A stretch of DNA of 27,281 bases from DATJJW01 sp035491935 (GCA_035491935.1 DATJJW010000240.1:1-27281); one strand, 5' to 3'. Numbered from the stretch's first letter, positions 14,724 through 22,189 are shown. Numbers and translations: made by a program. Notes: a model not told the origin generated them from the sequence alone.

Positions 14724-15029
14724 ATGAAGCGATCCCTCGTCGCCGCCACCATGATGTCACTGGCACTCGGCGGCCATTCCTGGGGGCAAAGCGGCTCCGG
14801 CGGCGGTTACGGCGCCGGCGGCGTCAATGGCGGCTCGGGCACCACGGGAGCCCCCACGATCGGCGGCGGCATCCCCCAACCTGCTGGCGCCATCGCGGAC
14901 CCCGCCGCCAATCCGATGGCCAGCAGCCCGACCGCGGCGCCTGAATTGCCGCAAACCAATGGCGTGATGTCGACGGGCGTGCCGACCTCCACCCTGCAGC
15001 CCTTGGGCCACGGGACGATGACGCAGTAA
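14724..15029 (+). CDS. Small Gly/Ala/Pro-rich secreted protein, unknown function
   Basis: 101 residues. The N-terminus looks like a Sec signal peptide (MKRSLVAATMMSLALGG, likely cleavage near HSWG-Q). The mature part is low-complexity: a glycine-rich block (GSGGGYGAGGVNGGSG) followed by Ala/Pro/Thr-rich sequence. It has no cysteine and no enzyme motif. The ATG follows AAAGGAGAAACTC, a clear ribosome site, which is the best evidence that it is real. Nothing identifies its role; it is probably periplasmic or extracellular. The next gene encodes a lipoprotein, so a cell-envelope context is plausible. Confidence 0.65.
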   Translation: MKRSLVAATMMSLALGGHSWGQSGSGGGYGAGGVNGGSGTTGAPTIGGGIPQPAGAIADPAANPMASSPTAAPELPQTNGVMSTGVPTSTLQPLGHGTMTQ

Positions 15030-15180
15030 CCGCCATCCGGTCATCCGGCAGGTGCAGAGGTCGACGATAGTCGAACCGTCGCTGGAATACAAAGTGGGCA
15101 AAAGGCGTTAGGATTGGAGTTGAGCTTCGATCATGCTCGGCAATCTATCGTTACGCGCCTTTTCATCCACAGGTACCTTG

Positions 15181-15897
15181 ATGCGTCCCTTTCCTCTGTT
15201 TCTGCTGCCGCTGGTCTTGGCCGGCTGCGGCCCGACCGCGACCCAGATGAGGATGGCCGAATCCAACCACCAAGTCGCCGAGGCGACGTCCGGTTATCAA
15301 AGCTGCCTGAACCAGATCGCGGCCAACCCGAACTATGCCATCCTGACGCCGCACACCCCCGCCGGAGTGTTCCAGCATCCGACCACAGCCCAGCTCACCG
15401 ACCCCAACATTCCGTCGGCCGCAGAGCGGGCGGCGATCGTCTCCTGGCAGAACGATGTCGAGCACTGCCGGGCCACTCTGTTCGACCAGATAAAGGACGC
15501 GGCCCCCTATATGATCGCGCCCCTGGACAATGCCGAAATCGCCCGCACGGCAGTCTATCAGCGTTGGGTCCAGGGCACGATGAGCTGGGGTGACGGCAAC
15601 GAGCAGCTTGAGGCGGGATTGCGCGTCGATCTGCAGGCGATGCTCGACGCCAAACAGAGTTGGACGGCAGCAGAAAACCAGCGCATCGAGAGCGAACTGG
15701 CCGACCGGCGGCGGGCTCTCACCGAGGTTGTGGCCGTCCTCGCCACCGTCGCCGATGGAGCCGAGAAGGAGCTGGCTCGCAAGCAACGCCGGCACGAACG
15801 GTACGAGGCGTACAAAGAGGAACATCCCGAGCGCAGCCATTCGCATCCTGGGGAACGCCATGCTGCCGATCATTGCAGCAAGGCGCATCCCTGCTGA
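15181..15897 (+). CDS. Putative lipoprotein, unknown family
   Basis: 238 residues. Residues 1-16 form a lipoprotein signal peptide ending in a lipobox LAGC (Cys16), so the protein should be lipid-anchored. The rest is mostly helical with a charged, coiled-coil-like segment near the C-terminus (ENQRIESELADRRRALTEV, then AEKELARKQRRHERYEAYKEE). The tail is rich in His and Cys (HSHPGERHAADHCSKAHPC), which might bind metal or be an artefact of low constraint. No known domain was recognised. Starting at 15181 places the signal peptide at the N-terminus; a start at 15133 would put 16 residues ahead of it. The stop overlaps the start of the MpaB-like gene (TGATG). Confidence 0.75.
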   Translation: MRPFPLFLLPLVLAGCGPTATQMRMAESNHQVAEATSGYQSCLNQIAANPNYAILTPHTPAGVFQHPTTAQLTDPNIPSAAERAAIVSWQNDVEHCRATLFDQIKDAAPYMIAPLDNAEIARTAVYQRWVQGTMSWGDGNEQLEAGLRVDLQAMLDAKQSWTAAENQRIESELADRRRALTEVVAVLATVADGAEKELARKQRRHERYEAYKEEHPERSHSHPGERHAADHCSKAHPC

Positions 15898-16781
15898 TGG
15901 GTGCCCGGGATACGGTCCGGCGGCACATCCGCCAACTCGTGGGCTTCGCACCGGGCCAGATCGATTTCGACCATCCCGTCGGCGACAAGGGGTTGTTCGG
16001 GCTGGATTGCATGGCATGGAAGATCCACAGCGATTTCACCACCATGATGGTCGGCGGTATCACGGCGCTGCTCTTGCAGATGCTGCATCCGGGTGCGTTG
16101 GCCGGTGTCTGGGACCATTCCAATTTCCGCGAAGATATGGCCGGGCGGCTGAAGCGCACGGCGCAGTTCATCAGCGGCACGACCTACGCGCCGACCGAGC
16201 AGGCCATGCGCCTCATCGAACGGGTGCGGCAGGTCCATGACCGGGTCCAGGGCACCCTGCCCGACGGCACGCCTTATTCCGCGAACGACCCCGACCTCCT
16301 GACCTGGGTGCATATCGCGGAGGTCAGCAGCTTCCTCAAGGCCTTCATCCGCTATCGCGACCCGTACCTGCCCTTTGCCCAGCAGGACCGCTATTACGCC
16401 GAGGTTTCGGTCATAGCCGAGCTTCTGGGCGCCACAGCGGTGCCGAAGAGCCGGCAGGAGGTGGAGCAGTATCTGGCAAGCATACGTCCGGCACTTCGAT
16501 GCGACGAGCGAACCCGCGAGGTCGCACGCGCCCTGCTGAACCAGCCGCCCCCTTCCATGGCGGCTGCCCCCTTCCAGAGGCCGTTGATGGATGCCGGCAT
16601 CGACCTCCTGCCCGGTTGGGCGGCGGAGATGCATGGGCTGAAACGCGGGCTGGCGCGCACCCTGCTGGCCCGCAGCGGGACCCAGGCCCTGCAAACGGCA
16701 CTGCACAGCCTGCTGCAGGAGGGCGCCGCCGCGCGCGCCCGGCGGCGTGTGCTGGGCCAGGCGCCGGATGCCAAGAGGTAG
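15897..16781 (+). CDS. MpaB/DUF2236-family oxygenase-like protein
   Basis: 294 residues of the MpaB/rubber-oxygenase (Lcp)-like family, in which characterised members are heme-b oxygenases. Family hallmarks are LLLQMLHPGALAGVWDHSNF, then FREDMAGRLKRTAQFISGTTY, and the central WVHIAEVSSFLKAFIRYRDP. His and Arg residues in these blocks are candidates for heme contact. No signal peptide or membrane segment is evident. The start at 15897 overlaps the lipoprotein stop by one base and has no independent Shine-Dalgarno, so translation probably depends on the upstream gene. The substrate is unknown; related bacterial proteins include latex-clearing proteins and fungal MpaB, but this subgroup is uncharacterised. 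Confidence 0.8.
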   Translation: MGARDTVRRHIRQLVGFAPGQIDFDHPVGDKGLFGLDCMAWKIHSDFTTMMVGGITALLLQMLHPGALAGVWDHSNFREDMAGRLKRTAQFISGTTYAPTEQAMRLIERVRQVHDRVQGTLPDGTPYSANDPDLLTWVHIAEVSSFLKAFIRYRDPYLPFAQQDRYYAEVSVIAELLGATAVPKSRQEVEQYLASIRPALRCDERTREVARALLNQPPPSMAAAPFQRPLMDAGIDLLPGWAAEMHGLKRGLARTLLARSGTQALQTALHSLLQEGAAARARRRVLGQAPDAKR

Positions 16782-16870
16782 CGCCATCACGCGCTATTGC
16801 AGTGGCAAATTCCACGGTCATCGACCAACATGCCGGCCGCTAGATGCGATTCGTTGGGGACAAGGGGATC

Positions 16871-18073
16871 ATGCGGGTCACGGATCTGATGGCGTTGGTG
16901 ACGACGACGATCACGCCGCAAGCGTCGGTCGAAACCATGATGGCCGATATCGGCGCCGCGCTTGGCGGCCATGGCGTCTTCACCCGGGTCATGTCCTATG
17001 CCCCAGCCGCCCCCAACGAGCCGCTGTTGCACGCGCTGATCATCGCCATGCGCGACAGCGGCTTGGCGGGATTCATGCTCGACTGCAACGCCAAGAGCGA
17101 CATGGTGCTGGAGCAGCGCGGCGGCGAGGTGGTGACGATCCATGACGGCTGGAACCTGCCGCTGGTGGGTTTCATGGTCGACCACCCCGCCCATCACATC
17201 CCGCATCTGCAGCGCGCCCCGCGCAAGGGGCTGATCACCGTGATCGATGAGGATCATCTACGCTTCATCGCCGATCTCGGCATCAAGGCCGCCGGGCGGA
17301 TCTTCTGCCCCCATGGCGGCCCCCTGCCCATACCCACACAGCGCGACGCCGCCGACCGGCCGATCGACCTGCTGTTCATCGGCAATGTCGAAGCCGAGTC
17401 GCCGACCGGCGCCTGGCTCGACGGGACATCCGCCGGCGATGCAGGCTTACGCACGGCCTTGGCCGAGGCGCATGATGCGGTGCGCGAGGATGGTATCGAA
17501 CTCTACGCGGCACTCATCGCCGCCTTCGGCAGGGCCGGACGCGATACCAGCGCCTTGGCTCTGGCGCGCTTCGTTCAGGCGCTGGATGCCCATATCGCCC
17601 GGTCGCGGCGGCTGGAGATGCTGCAGGCGATCCGGTCGCGGCGGGTGACCATCCTCGGCAACGTCAACCCCGCGGCGGCGGGGGTGCTGGCGCATCACGA
17701 TCTACGTGGCCCCGCCACCTTCGCCACGGCGCTGAGCCAGATGGCGAAGGCCAAGCTGCTGCTCAACAGCAGGGTCACATTCTCGGGCGGTGCCCATGAA
17801 AGGCTGTTCTATGGCTTGAGCCGAGGTGCCGTGGCCGTGACCGAGCCCAGCCGGTTCCTGGCACCCGATCTAGCCGGCGGCTTCGGCATGGTGGCGCTGC
17901 CCAAGGCCCAAACGGACATCGACCACATGGTCGATGGGCTGCTCGCCGACATGGCCGGCATCGATGCCCTACGTGAACGCGGCCTGCCGCATTATGCGCG
18001 CCACCATAGTTGGGCCGAGCGCACCGGCCGCATTCTCGACAGCCTGGTCGAGACCGGGTTGGTGCCGGCCTGA
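16871..18073 (+). CDS. Glycosyltransferase-like protein of uncertain family
   Basis: 400 residues. The C-terminal third carries the pattern typical of GT-B glycosyltransferases with a 'spore-protein-like' C-terminal domain: MAKAKLLLNSRVTFSGGAHERLFYGLSRGAVAVTEPS. The N-terminal half contains VGFMVDHPAHHIPHL and a Rossmann-like strand (RPIDLLFIGNVEAESP). An Arg-rich segment follows in the middle (HIARSRRLEMLQAIRSRRVTILG). This matches the architecture of GT4/CgeB-like proteins, which act on unknown acceptors. There is no signal peptide. The start at 16871 is preferred because GGGG stands just upstream; an ATG at 16844 has none. It is 89 bp after the MpaB-like gene, and no sugar-nucleotide genes are nearby to define a role. 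Confidence 0.6.
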   Translation: MRVTDLMALVTTTITPQASVETMMADIGAALGGHGVFTRVMSYAPAAPNEPLLHALIIAMRDSGLAGFMLDCNAKSDMVLEQRGGEVVTIHDGWNLPLVGFMVDHPAHHIPHLQRAPRKGLITVIDEDHLRFIADLGIKAAGRIFCPHGGPLPIPTQRDAADRPIDLLFIGNVEAESPTGAWLDGTSAGDAGLRTALAEAHDAVREDGIELYAALIAAFGRAGRDTSALALARFVQALDAHIARSRRLEMLQAIRSRRVTILGNVNPAAAGVLAHHDLRGPATFATALSQMAKAKLLLNSRVTFSGGAHERLFYGLSRGAVAVTEPSRFLAPDLAGGFGMVALPKAQTDIDHMVDGLLADMAGIDALRERGLPHYARHHSWAERTGRILDSLVETGLVPA

Positions 18074-18078
18074 TCCAC

Positions 18079-18381
18079 TTATTTCTCCGATCGGGCGTGC
18101 TCGATCGGATTGTCGCGCAGCCGGGACACGGGTCTTCTGGACGCGTGCGAATTCCTCCGGCGTGAGACCTCAGGCCGTGACCAAATTCTTCTGTCCGCCC
18201 TTTTCAGGCCGCGCTTGCCCCTTTGTCCGTCAGGGCTGATCAGCACCTGCCGCTCATCCGCAGGAGCACGTTTGCGGCGGAGATACCCTGAGGATTCGAG
18301 CTTCGTCAGGATTGGCGTCCGTATTGGATTCCAGGAAGAGAAATCGGCCAGCTTCGGGCTTTTCGGATTTAAGCTTCCCAT
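18079..18381 (-). pseudogene. ohrR: Decayed ohrR (MarR-family organic-peroxide sensor) remnant
   Basis: Read on the minus strand, pieces of an OhrR/MarR protein appear in order but in different frames. KLAD is followed by LFLESNT (18320-18340) in a second frame. TPILTKLESSGYLRRKRAP and ADERQVLIS (18235-18318) return to the first frame, GLTPEEFARVQKTR (18128-18169) is in a third frame after an in-frame stop, and LRDNPIEHARSEK with its TAA (18079) is back in the first. At 18319 the sequence between T and T is two bases short of the expected codon, consistent with a 2-nt deletion. The N-terminal half, including the sensor cysteine region, is not recognisable. The normal role would be to repress ohr until organic peroxide oxidises it. 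This copy cannot make a working protein. The frame from 18381 is open, but only because small shifts compensate locally. Confidence 0.8.
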
Positions 18382-18469
18382 CAGCGATCATAGCGCAAAC
18401 TTCCGGCCGGACATCGTCAGAGCCCAGACGATACAACGTATGCGATGGAATGGATTTCATATAAATATC

Positions 18470-18490
18470 GTATCCGATTATAACGGATAC
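18470..18490. promoter_or_regulatory. Perfect 7-bp dyad upstream of the ohr promoter
   Basis: GTATCCG (18470-18476) and CGGATAC (18484-18490) are exact reverse complements around a 7-nt AT spacer. The element ends directly before the TTGACA hexamer of the ohr promoter, a position where an activator or an upstream repressor dimer could bind. It does not resemble the second dyad in this promoter. No partner regulator is known from the window. Confidence 0.4.
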
Positions 18491-18491
18491 A

Positions 18492-18520
18492 TTGACACCG
18501 CTGCCCAGCCCGATTAATTA
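18492..18520 (+). promoter_or_regulatory. Putative sigma-70 promoter of ohr
   Basis: A perfect -35 consensus TTGACA lies at 18492-18497, with TAATTA at 18515-18520 as a possible -10 after a 17-bp spacer. It is followed by ohr at 18568. The -10 overlaps the left arm of the operator-like palindrome, so a bound repressor would block RNA polymerase. Confidence 0.5.
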
Positions 18521-18538
18521 AATCGCACCCGATTTAAT
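18517..18538. promoter_or_regulatory. OhrR-type operator palindrome in the ohr promoter
   Basis: ATTAAATCG (18517-18525) and CGATTTAAT (18530-18538) are exact reverse complements with a 4-nt spacer CACC. It is an AT-rich 22-bp dyad in a GC-rich genome, directly over the -10/start region of ohr. Size, base composition and location fit an OhrR/MarR operator. Its perfect preservation contrasts with the decayed adjacent regulator gene. Confidence 0.6.
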
Positions 18539-18567
18539 CGGTATCGTTTTAACAAGGAACCTCCTCC

Positions 18568-18984
18568 ATGCCGACCATCGACAAAGTCCTCTACACGGGC
18601 AAGACCCATACCACCGGCGGCCGCGACGGCGTCGCGCGCAGTCATGACGGCCAGCTCGACATCAAGCTGTCGCCCCCGGGCTCCGGCCGTGACGGCACCA
18701 ATCCGGAACAGCTTTTCGCCGCCGGCTGGTCGGCCTGCTTCATCGGTGCCATGCGCCGTGCCGCCCAGAGCCTGAAGGTAACGCTGCCGCAGGATCTCGC
18801 GGTCGATGCGGAAGTCGATCTGTGCACGGGCGGCGAGGAATTCTTCCTTCAGGCGCGCCTCACCATCAGCCTGCTCGGCCTCGCCAAGGACGAGGCCCAG
18901 GTCGTCGTCGAGAAGGCCCACCATCTCTGCCCTTATTCCAGGATGTCGCGCGGTAACATCGACGTGACGCTCACCGTGGCTTGA
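18568..18984 (+). CDS. ohr: Organic hydroperoxide resistance protein (Ohr)
   Basis: 138 residues, standard length for Ohr of the OsmC/Ohr family. The enzyme reduces organic and lipid hydroperoxides to alcohols in the cytoplasm, using a dithiol centre recycled by lipoylated proteins. Both key cysteines are in place: peroxidatic Cys57 in AAGWSACFIGAM and resolving Cys121 in HHLCPYSRM. The supporting Arg (GGRDG, Arg19) and Glu (NPEQLF, Glu47) are also present. The N-terminus (KVLYTGKTHTTGGRDG) is characteristic of Ohr as opposed to OsmC. AAGGA lies about 10 nt before the ATG. The gene follows a promoter with an OhrR-like operator and is followed 39 bp later by an exported hydrolase gene, probably in the same transcript. 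Confidence 0.95.
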   Translation: MPTIDKVLYTGKTHTTGGRDGVARSHDGQLDIKLSPPGSGRDGTNPEQLFAAGWSACFIGAMRRAAQSLKVTLPQDLAVDAEVDLCTGGEEFFLQARLTISLLGLAKDEAQVVVEKAHHLCPYSRMSRGNIDVTLTVA

Positions 18985-19023
18985 AGCCCGCCCCCTTCCA
19001 CTCGTAGATCACGGAGAATAGCG

Positions 19024-20085
19024 ATGAGCACGACCAAGCCCCCCGTCTCGATCGATCAGGGACGCCGGCGTTTCTTCGGCCTGGCGGCGACCACCATGGC
19101 GGCCGCCCCCCTGGGCCTTGGCATCCTGACCTCGGCCCAAGCGGCGGCGTCCGCGAAGCTGCCGGCGGTCAAACCCGGCACCCACACCGCCTTCGCGCCT
19201 TTGAAGCAGATCAACGCCGGCACGCTCGATATCGGTTATGCCGAGGCGGGTCCGGCCGACGGGTCCGTTGTGATCCTGCTCCATGGCTGGCCCTATGACA
19301 TCCACAGCTTCGTCGATGTGGCGCCGCTGCTGGCCTCGGCCGGCTACCGGGTGATCGTGCCCTACCTGCGCGGCTATGGCTCGACGCGGTTCCTGTCGGC
19401 CGACACGCCACGCAACGGCCAGCAGGCGGTGGTCGCCGTTGATGTCATTGCCCTCATGGATACGCTGAAGATCAAACACGCCGTCATCGGCGGCTATGAT
19501 TGGGGTGGGCGCACGGCCGATATCGTCGCCGCCCTTTGGCCGGATCGCTGCAAGGCCCTGGTGTCGGTCAGCGGCTATCTTATCGGCAGTCCGGCGGCCA
19601 ATGCCGCGCCCTTGCCGCCCAAGGCTGAGCTGGCATGGTGGTACCAGTTCTATTTCGCCACCGAGCGCGGCCAGGCCGGCTATGCCGCCTATCGTCACGA
19701 TTTCGCTAAGCTGATCTGGCAGACTGCCTCGCCGAAATGGGCATTCGACGACGCGACCTTCCTGCGCTCCGCCCGGGCATTCGAGAACCCCGACCACGTC
19801 GCGATCGTGATCCATAACTATCGCTGGCGCCTGGGACTCGCTCAGGGCGAGGCACGCTACGACGATCTGGAAAAGCGGCTCGCCGTCTCCCCCGCGATCA
19901 CCGTGCCCACCATCACCATGGAAGGCGATGCCAACGGCGCGCCGCATCCCGAGCCCGCGGCCTATGCCAAGAAATTCACCGGCAAGTACCAGCATCGGAC
20001 GATCAAGGGCGGCATCGGCCATAACCTGCCCCAGGAAGCCCCCGTCGCCTTCGCCCAGGCGATCGTCGACGTCGACAAGGCTTAA
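19024..20085 (+). CDS. Tat-exported alpha/beta hydrolase, epoxide-hydrolase-like
   Basis: 353 residues. A twin-arginine signal (GRRRFFGLA at about 13-21, hydrophobic stretch, cleavage near AQA-A) directs it to the periplasm. The alpha/beta-hydrolase core has the oxyanion motif HGWP (87-90) and the nucleophile elbow GGYDWGG with Asp159 instead of Ser, and the catalytic His333 lies in GIGHNLPQEAP. An Asp nucleophile followed by Trp is typical of epoxide hydrolases and haloalkane dehalogenases. The ATG follows GGAGAATAGCG. It sits 39 bp downstream of ohr, and a co-regulated role in detoxifying epoxides or other peroxide-derived products is an attractive inference. The exact substrate is unknown. 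Confidence 0.88.
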   Translation: MSTTKPPVSIDQGRRRFFGLAATTMAAAPLGLGILTSAQAAASAKLPAVKPGTHTAFAPLKQINAGTLDIGYAEAGPADGSVVILLHGWPYDIHSFVDVAPLLASAGYRVIVPYLRGYGSTRFLSADTPRNGQQAVVAVDVIALMDTLKIKHAVIGGYDWGGRTADIVAALWPDRCKALVSVSGYLIGSPAANAAPLPPKAELAWWYQFYFATERGQAGYAAYRHDFAKLIWQTASPKWAFDDATFLRSARAFENPDHVAIVIHNYRWRLGLAQGEARYDDLEKRLAVSPAITVPTITMEGDANGAPHPEPAAYAKKFTGKYQHRTIKGGIGHNLPQEAPVAFAQAIVDVDKA

Positions 20086-20091
20086 GCCCCG

Positions 20092-20113
20092 GCGGCGATA
20101 GAAATATCGCCGC
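20092..20113. terminator. Strong stem-loop between hydrolase gene and tRNA-Glu
   Basis: GCGGCGATA (20092-20100), loop GAAA, TATCGCCGC (20105-20113) form a perfect 9-bp stem closed by a GNRA-type tetraloop on the plus-strand RNA. It begins 6 bp after the hydrolase stop and lies downstream of the convergent tRNA. No run of T follows on either strand, so it is not a classical intrinsic terminator. It may act as an mRNA 3'-end stabiliser or a bidirectional, factor-assisted terminator. Confidence 0.5.
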
Positions 20114-20143
20114 AAAGCCTTTGATGCATCGATGTCTTGTAGG

Positions 20144-20219
20144 TGGCGTCCCCAGCGGGAATCGAACCCGCGTTACCAACGTGAAAGGCTGGTGTCCTAG
20201 GCCTCTAGACGATGGGGAC
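20144..20219 (-). tRNA. tRNA-Glu (anticodon UUC)
   Basis: Read on the minus strand, 76 nt form a complete cloverleaf. The acceptor arms GTCCCCA and TGGGGAC pair perfectly, followed by discriminator G and an encoded CCA. The anticodon stem CCAGC/GTTGG encloses the loop CTTTCAC with anticodon TTC. The T arm is GCGGG-TTCGATT-CCCGC. The D arm begins TCGTCTAGAGGCC, a tRNA-Glu feature. It lies 120 bp upstream (in map order) of the recJ stop and is the boundary between core-like genes and the accessory-looking left side. Confidence 0.97.
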
Positions 20220-20339
20220 ATCGCGTTCCCGGCGGCTCGTGGCCGACCGGCTGGGCAGGGCCCGTGAGATACAGGGCGAACGGCGCAAATGCAAGCCCGT
20301 TCAGGTCAGGGCGCCATGCATGCCCGCCTTGTTTCAGGA

Positions 20340-22169
20340 TCAGACGAAGGCGGCGTCCTCGATGAAGAGCTGGACGCCGTCCCGTCCCTGCCAGCTATCG
20401 GCACGCAGATGGCCGGCGACGTGGAGCAGCGCGCCATCCGAGCGCAGCAGCGCCTGGCCGAGCGGCGTCTCCAGCGCTCGGAACGCGATCGCCTTCAGCC
20501 GTTCCGTACTGCCGAGGCCGGAACCCAGGATGCAGCGGACATGGTTTTGGCCGACGACATCGGCGCGCAGCACCTTGAGCCGCGGCAGCACGAAACGCGG
20601 CTCGGAATTGCCGCTGCCGAAGGGACCGAGCCCCGCCAGCGTCGCCACCAGCGCGCCATTGGCGCCGGTCAGCGATAGAAGCCCATCGATATTGAGTTCC
20701 GGCTGCAGCTGGATGGCGCCGCCCTCACCCAGACGCGTGGCCATGAAGGCCTGGAAATCGGCGAGCTTGGCCGGGTCCAGGCTGAATCCGGCCGCCATGC
20801 GGTGGCCGCCACCAGCCAGCAGCAGCCCGGACTGGCGCGCGGCGATGATCGCGGCACCAAGATCGAACCCGGCAATGGAACGGCCAGAACCTTTGCCGAC
20901 CAGCCCCTTTTCCTCATCGCCCTCCCAGGCGATGACCAGAGCCGGGCGGTTGTAGCGATCCTTGAGACGGGAGGCGACAACGCCGATGACGCCGGCATGC
21001 CAGTCGCGGCCATGGACGATGACGATCGGCGGACGGCCCTCCTGGAACGTCTCGACCTGGGCAACAGCTTCGGCCAGCACGAGCGCTTCGATCTCGCGCC
21101 GCTCGACATTGAAGCCTTCCAGTGCCGTCGCCAGCCGGGCGGCCTCCAAGGGATCGTCGGTCGAGAGCAGCCTTGTGCCGAGATCGGCCTGGCCCACCCG
21201 ACCACCAGCATTGACGCGCGGCCCCAAGGCGAAGCCCAGATGATAGGCGTCGAGTTTCTCGGTGATGGCGGCGCTGTCGGCCAAGGCCGCGATGCCGGGG
21301 TTGCCGCGCTGGGCCAGCACCTTCAGCCCTTGCGACACCAGCGCACGATTGACGCCCGTCAAGGGCACGACATCGCAGACCGTGCCCAGCGCCACCAGAT
21401 CCAGCCATTGCATCAGGCTGGGCTCAGGCACCTGGCCATAGTATCCCCGCGCCCGCAGCACCCGGTTGATCGCAACCACCAGCAGGAAGGTGACCCCCAC
21501 CGCCGCCAGATAGCCCAGGCCGCTGATGTCGTCGAGCCGGTTGGGATTGACCACGGCATAGGCCACAGGCAAGGCCGGTTCGGCCGCGTGATGGTCGATG
21601 ACGATGACTTCGAGCCCGTATGAGGATGCTGCCGCCAGCGGTTCATGCGCCGTGGTGCCGCAATCGACCGTGACGACGATCTCGGCGCCTGCCTCTCGCA
21701 GGGCCGCCAGCGCCGGCGCGTTCGGGCCGTAGCCTTCCTTGCGCCGGTCGGGGATATGCACCAGCGGCGCCTGTCCAAGATGGGCGAGGAAGCGCGAAAG
21801 CAACGCGGCCGAGGTGCCGCCATCGACGTCGTAGTCGCCGAAGACGGCGATGCGCCGTCCCGCGACCACGGCATCGGCCAGGCGGCTCGCCGCCTTGTCC
21901 ATATCCGCGAGCGTCGAGGGATCGGGCAGATGGTCGCGTAAGGTGGGATTGAGGAATTTCGCGCAATCGTCGAGCACGACGCCGCGCGCGGCGAGCAGCC
22001 GGCAGATCACCTCCGGATGACCGAGCCTTTGGGCCAGCGCTGCGACCAGCCGGTCTTCACCCGGCCCGCCCGCCTGACGCGGCATCCAGCGCCGCCCGCC
22101 GAGCGAGAGTCCGACGCCGAGGAAGGCATCGGACCCATCGGCACGTTCGGCGGGCGGCTGGTCGTCCAT
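20340..22169 (-). CDS. recJ: Single-stranded-DNA-specific 5'-3' exonuclease RecJ
   Basis: 609 residues, normal for RecJ, which degrades single-stranded DNA during recombination, mismatch repair and base-excision repair. The DHH phosphoesterase motifs are intact: FGDYDVDGGTS (110-120), VDCGTT (168-173) and the namesake IDHH (191-194). The DHHA1 domain follows with GSGRSIAGFDLG-like sequence and GGGHRMAAGFSLDP, and a C-terminal OB-type region is also present. All Asp/His metal ligands in these motifs are conserved. The ATG at 22169 lies 20 bp downstream of the glpX stop, and the gene is the last of the minus-strand run hom-glpX-recJ. Confidence 0.96.
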   Translation of the reverse strand: MDDQPPAERADGSDAFLGVGLSLGGRRWMPRQAGGPGEDRLVAALAQRLGHPEVICRLLAARGVVLDDCAKFLNPTLRDHLPDPSTLADMDKAASRLADAVVAGRRIAVFGDYDVDGGTSAALLSRFLAHLGQAPLVHIPDRRKEGYGPNAPALAALREAGAEIVVTVDCGTTAHEPLAAASSYGLEVIVIDHHAAEPALPVAYAVVNPNRLDDISGLGYLAAVGVTFLLVVAINRVLRARGYYGQVPEPSLMQWLDLVALGTVCDVVPLTGVNRALVSQGLKVLAQRGNPGIAALADSAAITEKLDAYHLGFALGPRVNAGGRVGQADLGTRLLSTDDPLEAARLATALEGFNVERREIEALVLAEAVAQVETFQEGRPPIVIVHGRDWHAGVIGVVASRLKDRYNRPALVIAWEGDEEKGLVGKGSGRSIAGFDLGAAIIAARQSGLLLAGGGHRMAAGFSLDPAKLADFQAFMATRLGEGGAIQLQPELNIDGLLSLTGANGALVATLAGLGPFGSGNSEPRFVLPRLKVLRADVVGQNHVRCILGSGLGSTERLKAIAFRALETPLGQALLRSDGALLHVAGHLRADSWQGRDGVQLFIEDAAFV

Positions 22170-22189
22170 CGAAGCTCAGCGGGCGAGGC

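Noticed and set aside
15100..15163. AAAAGGCG and CGCCTTTT repeat upstream of the lipoprotein
   Set aside because: The arms are 8 bp but 48 bp apart with no promoter or hairpin logic; it may be chance.
18254..18460. A 68-codon minus-strand frame as a separate small gene
   Set aside because: Part of it (LFLESNT) is a fragment of the decayed ohrR, and the rest has no ribosome site or similarity I recognise.
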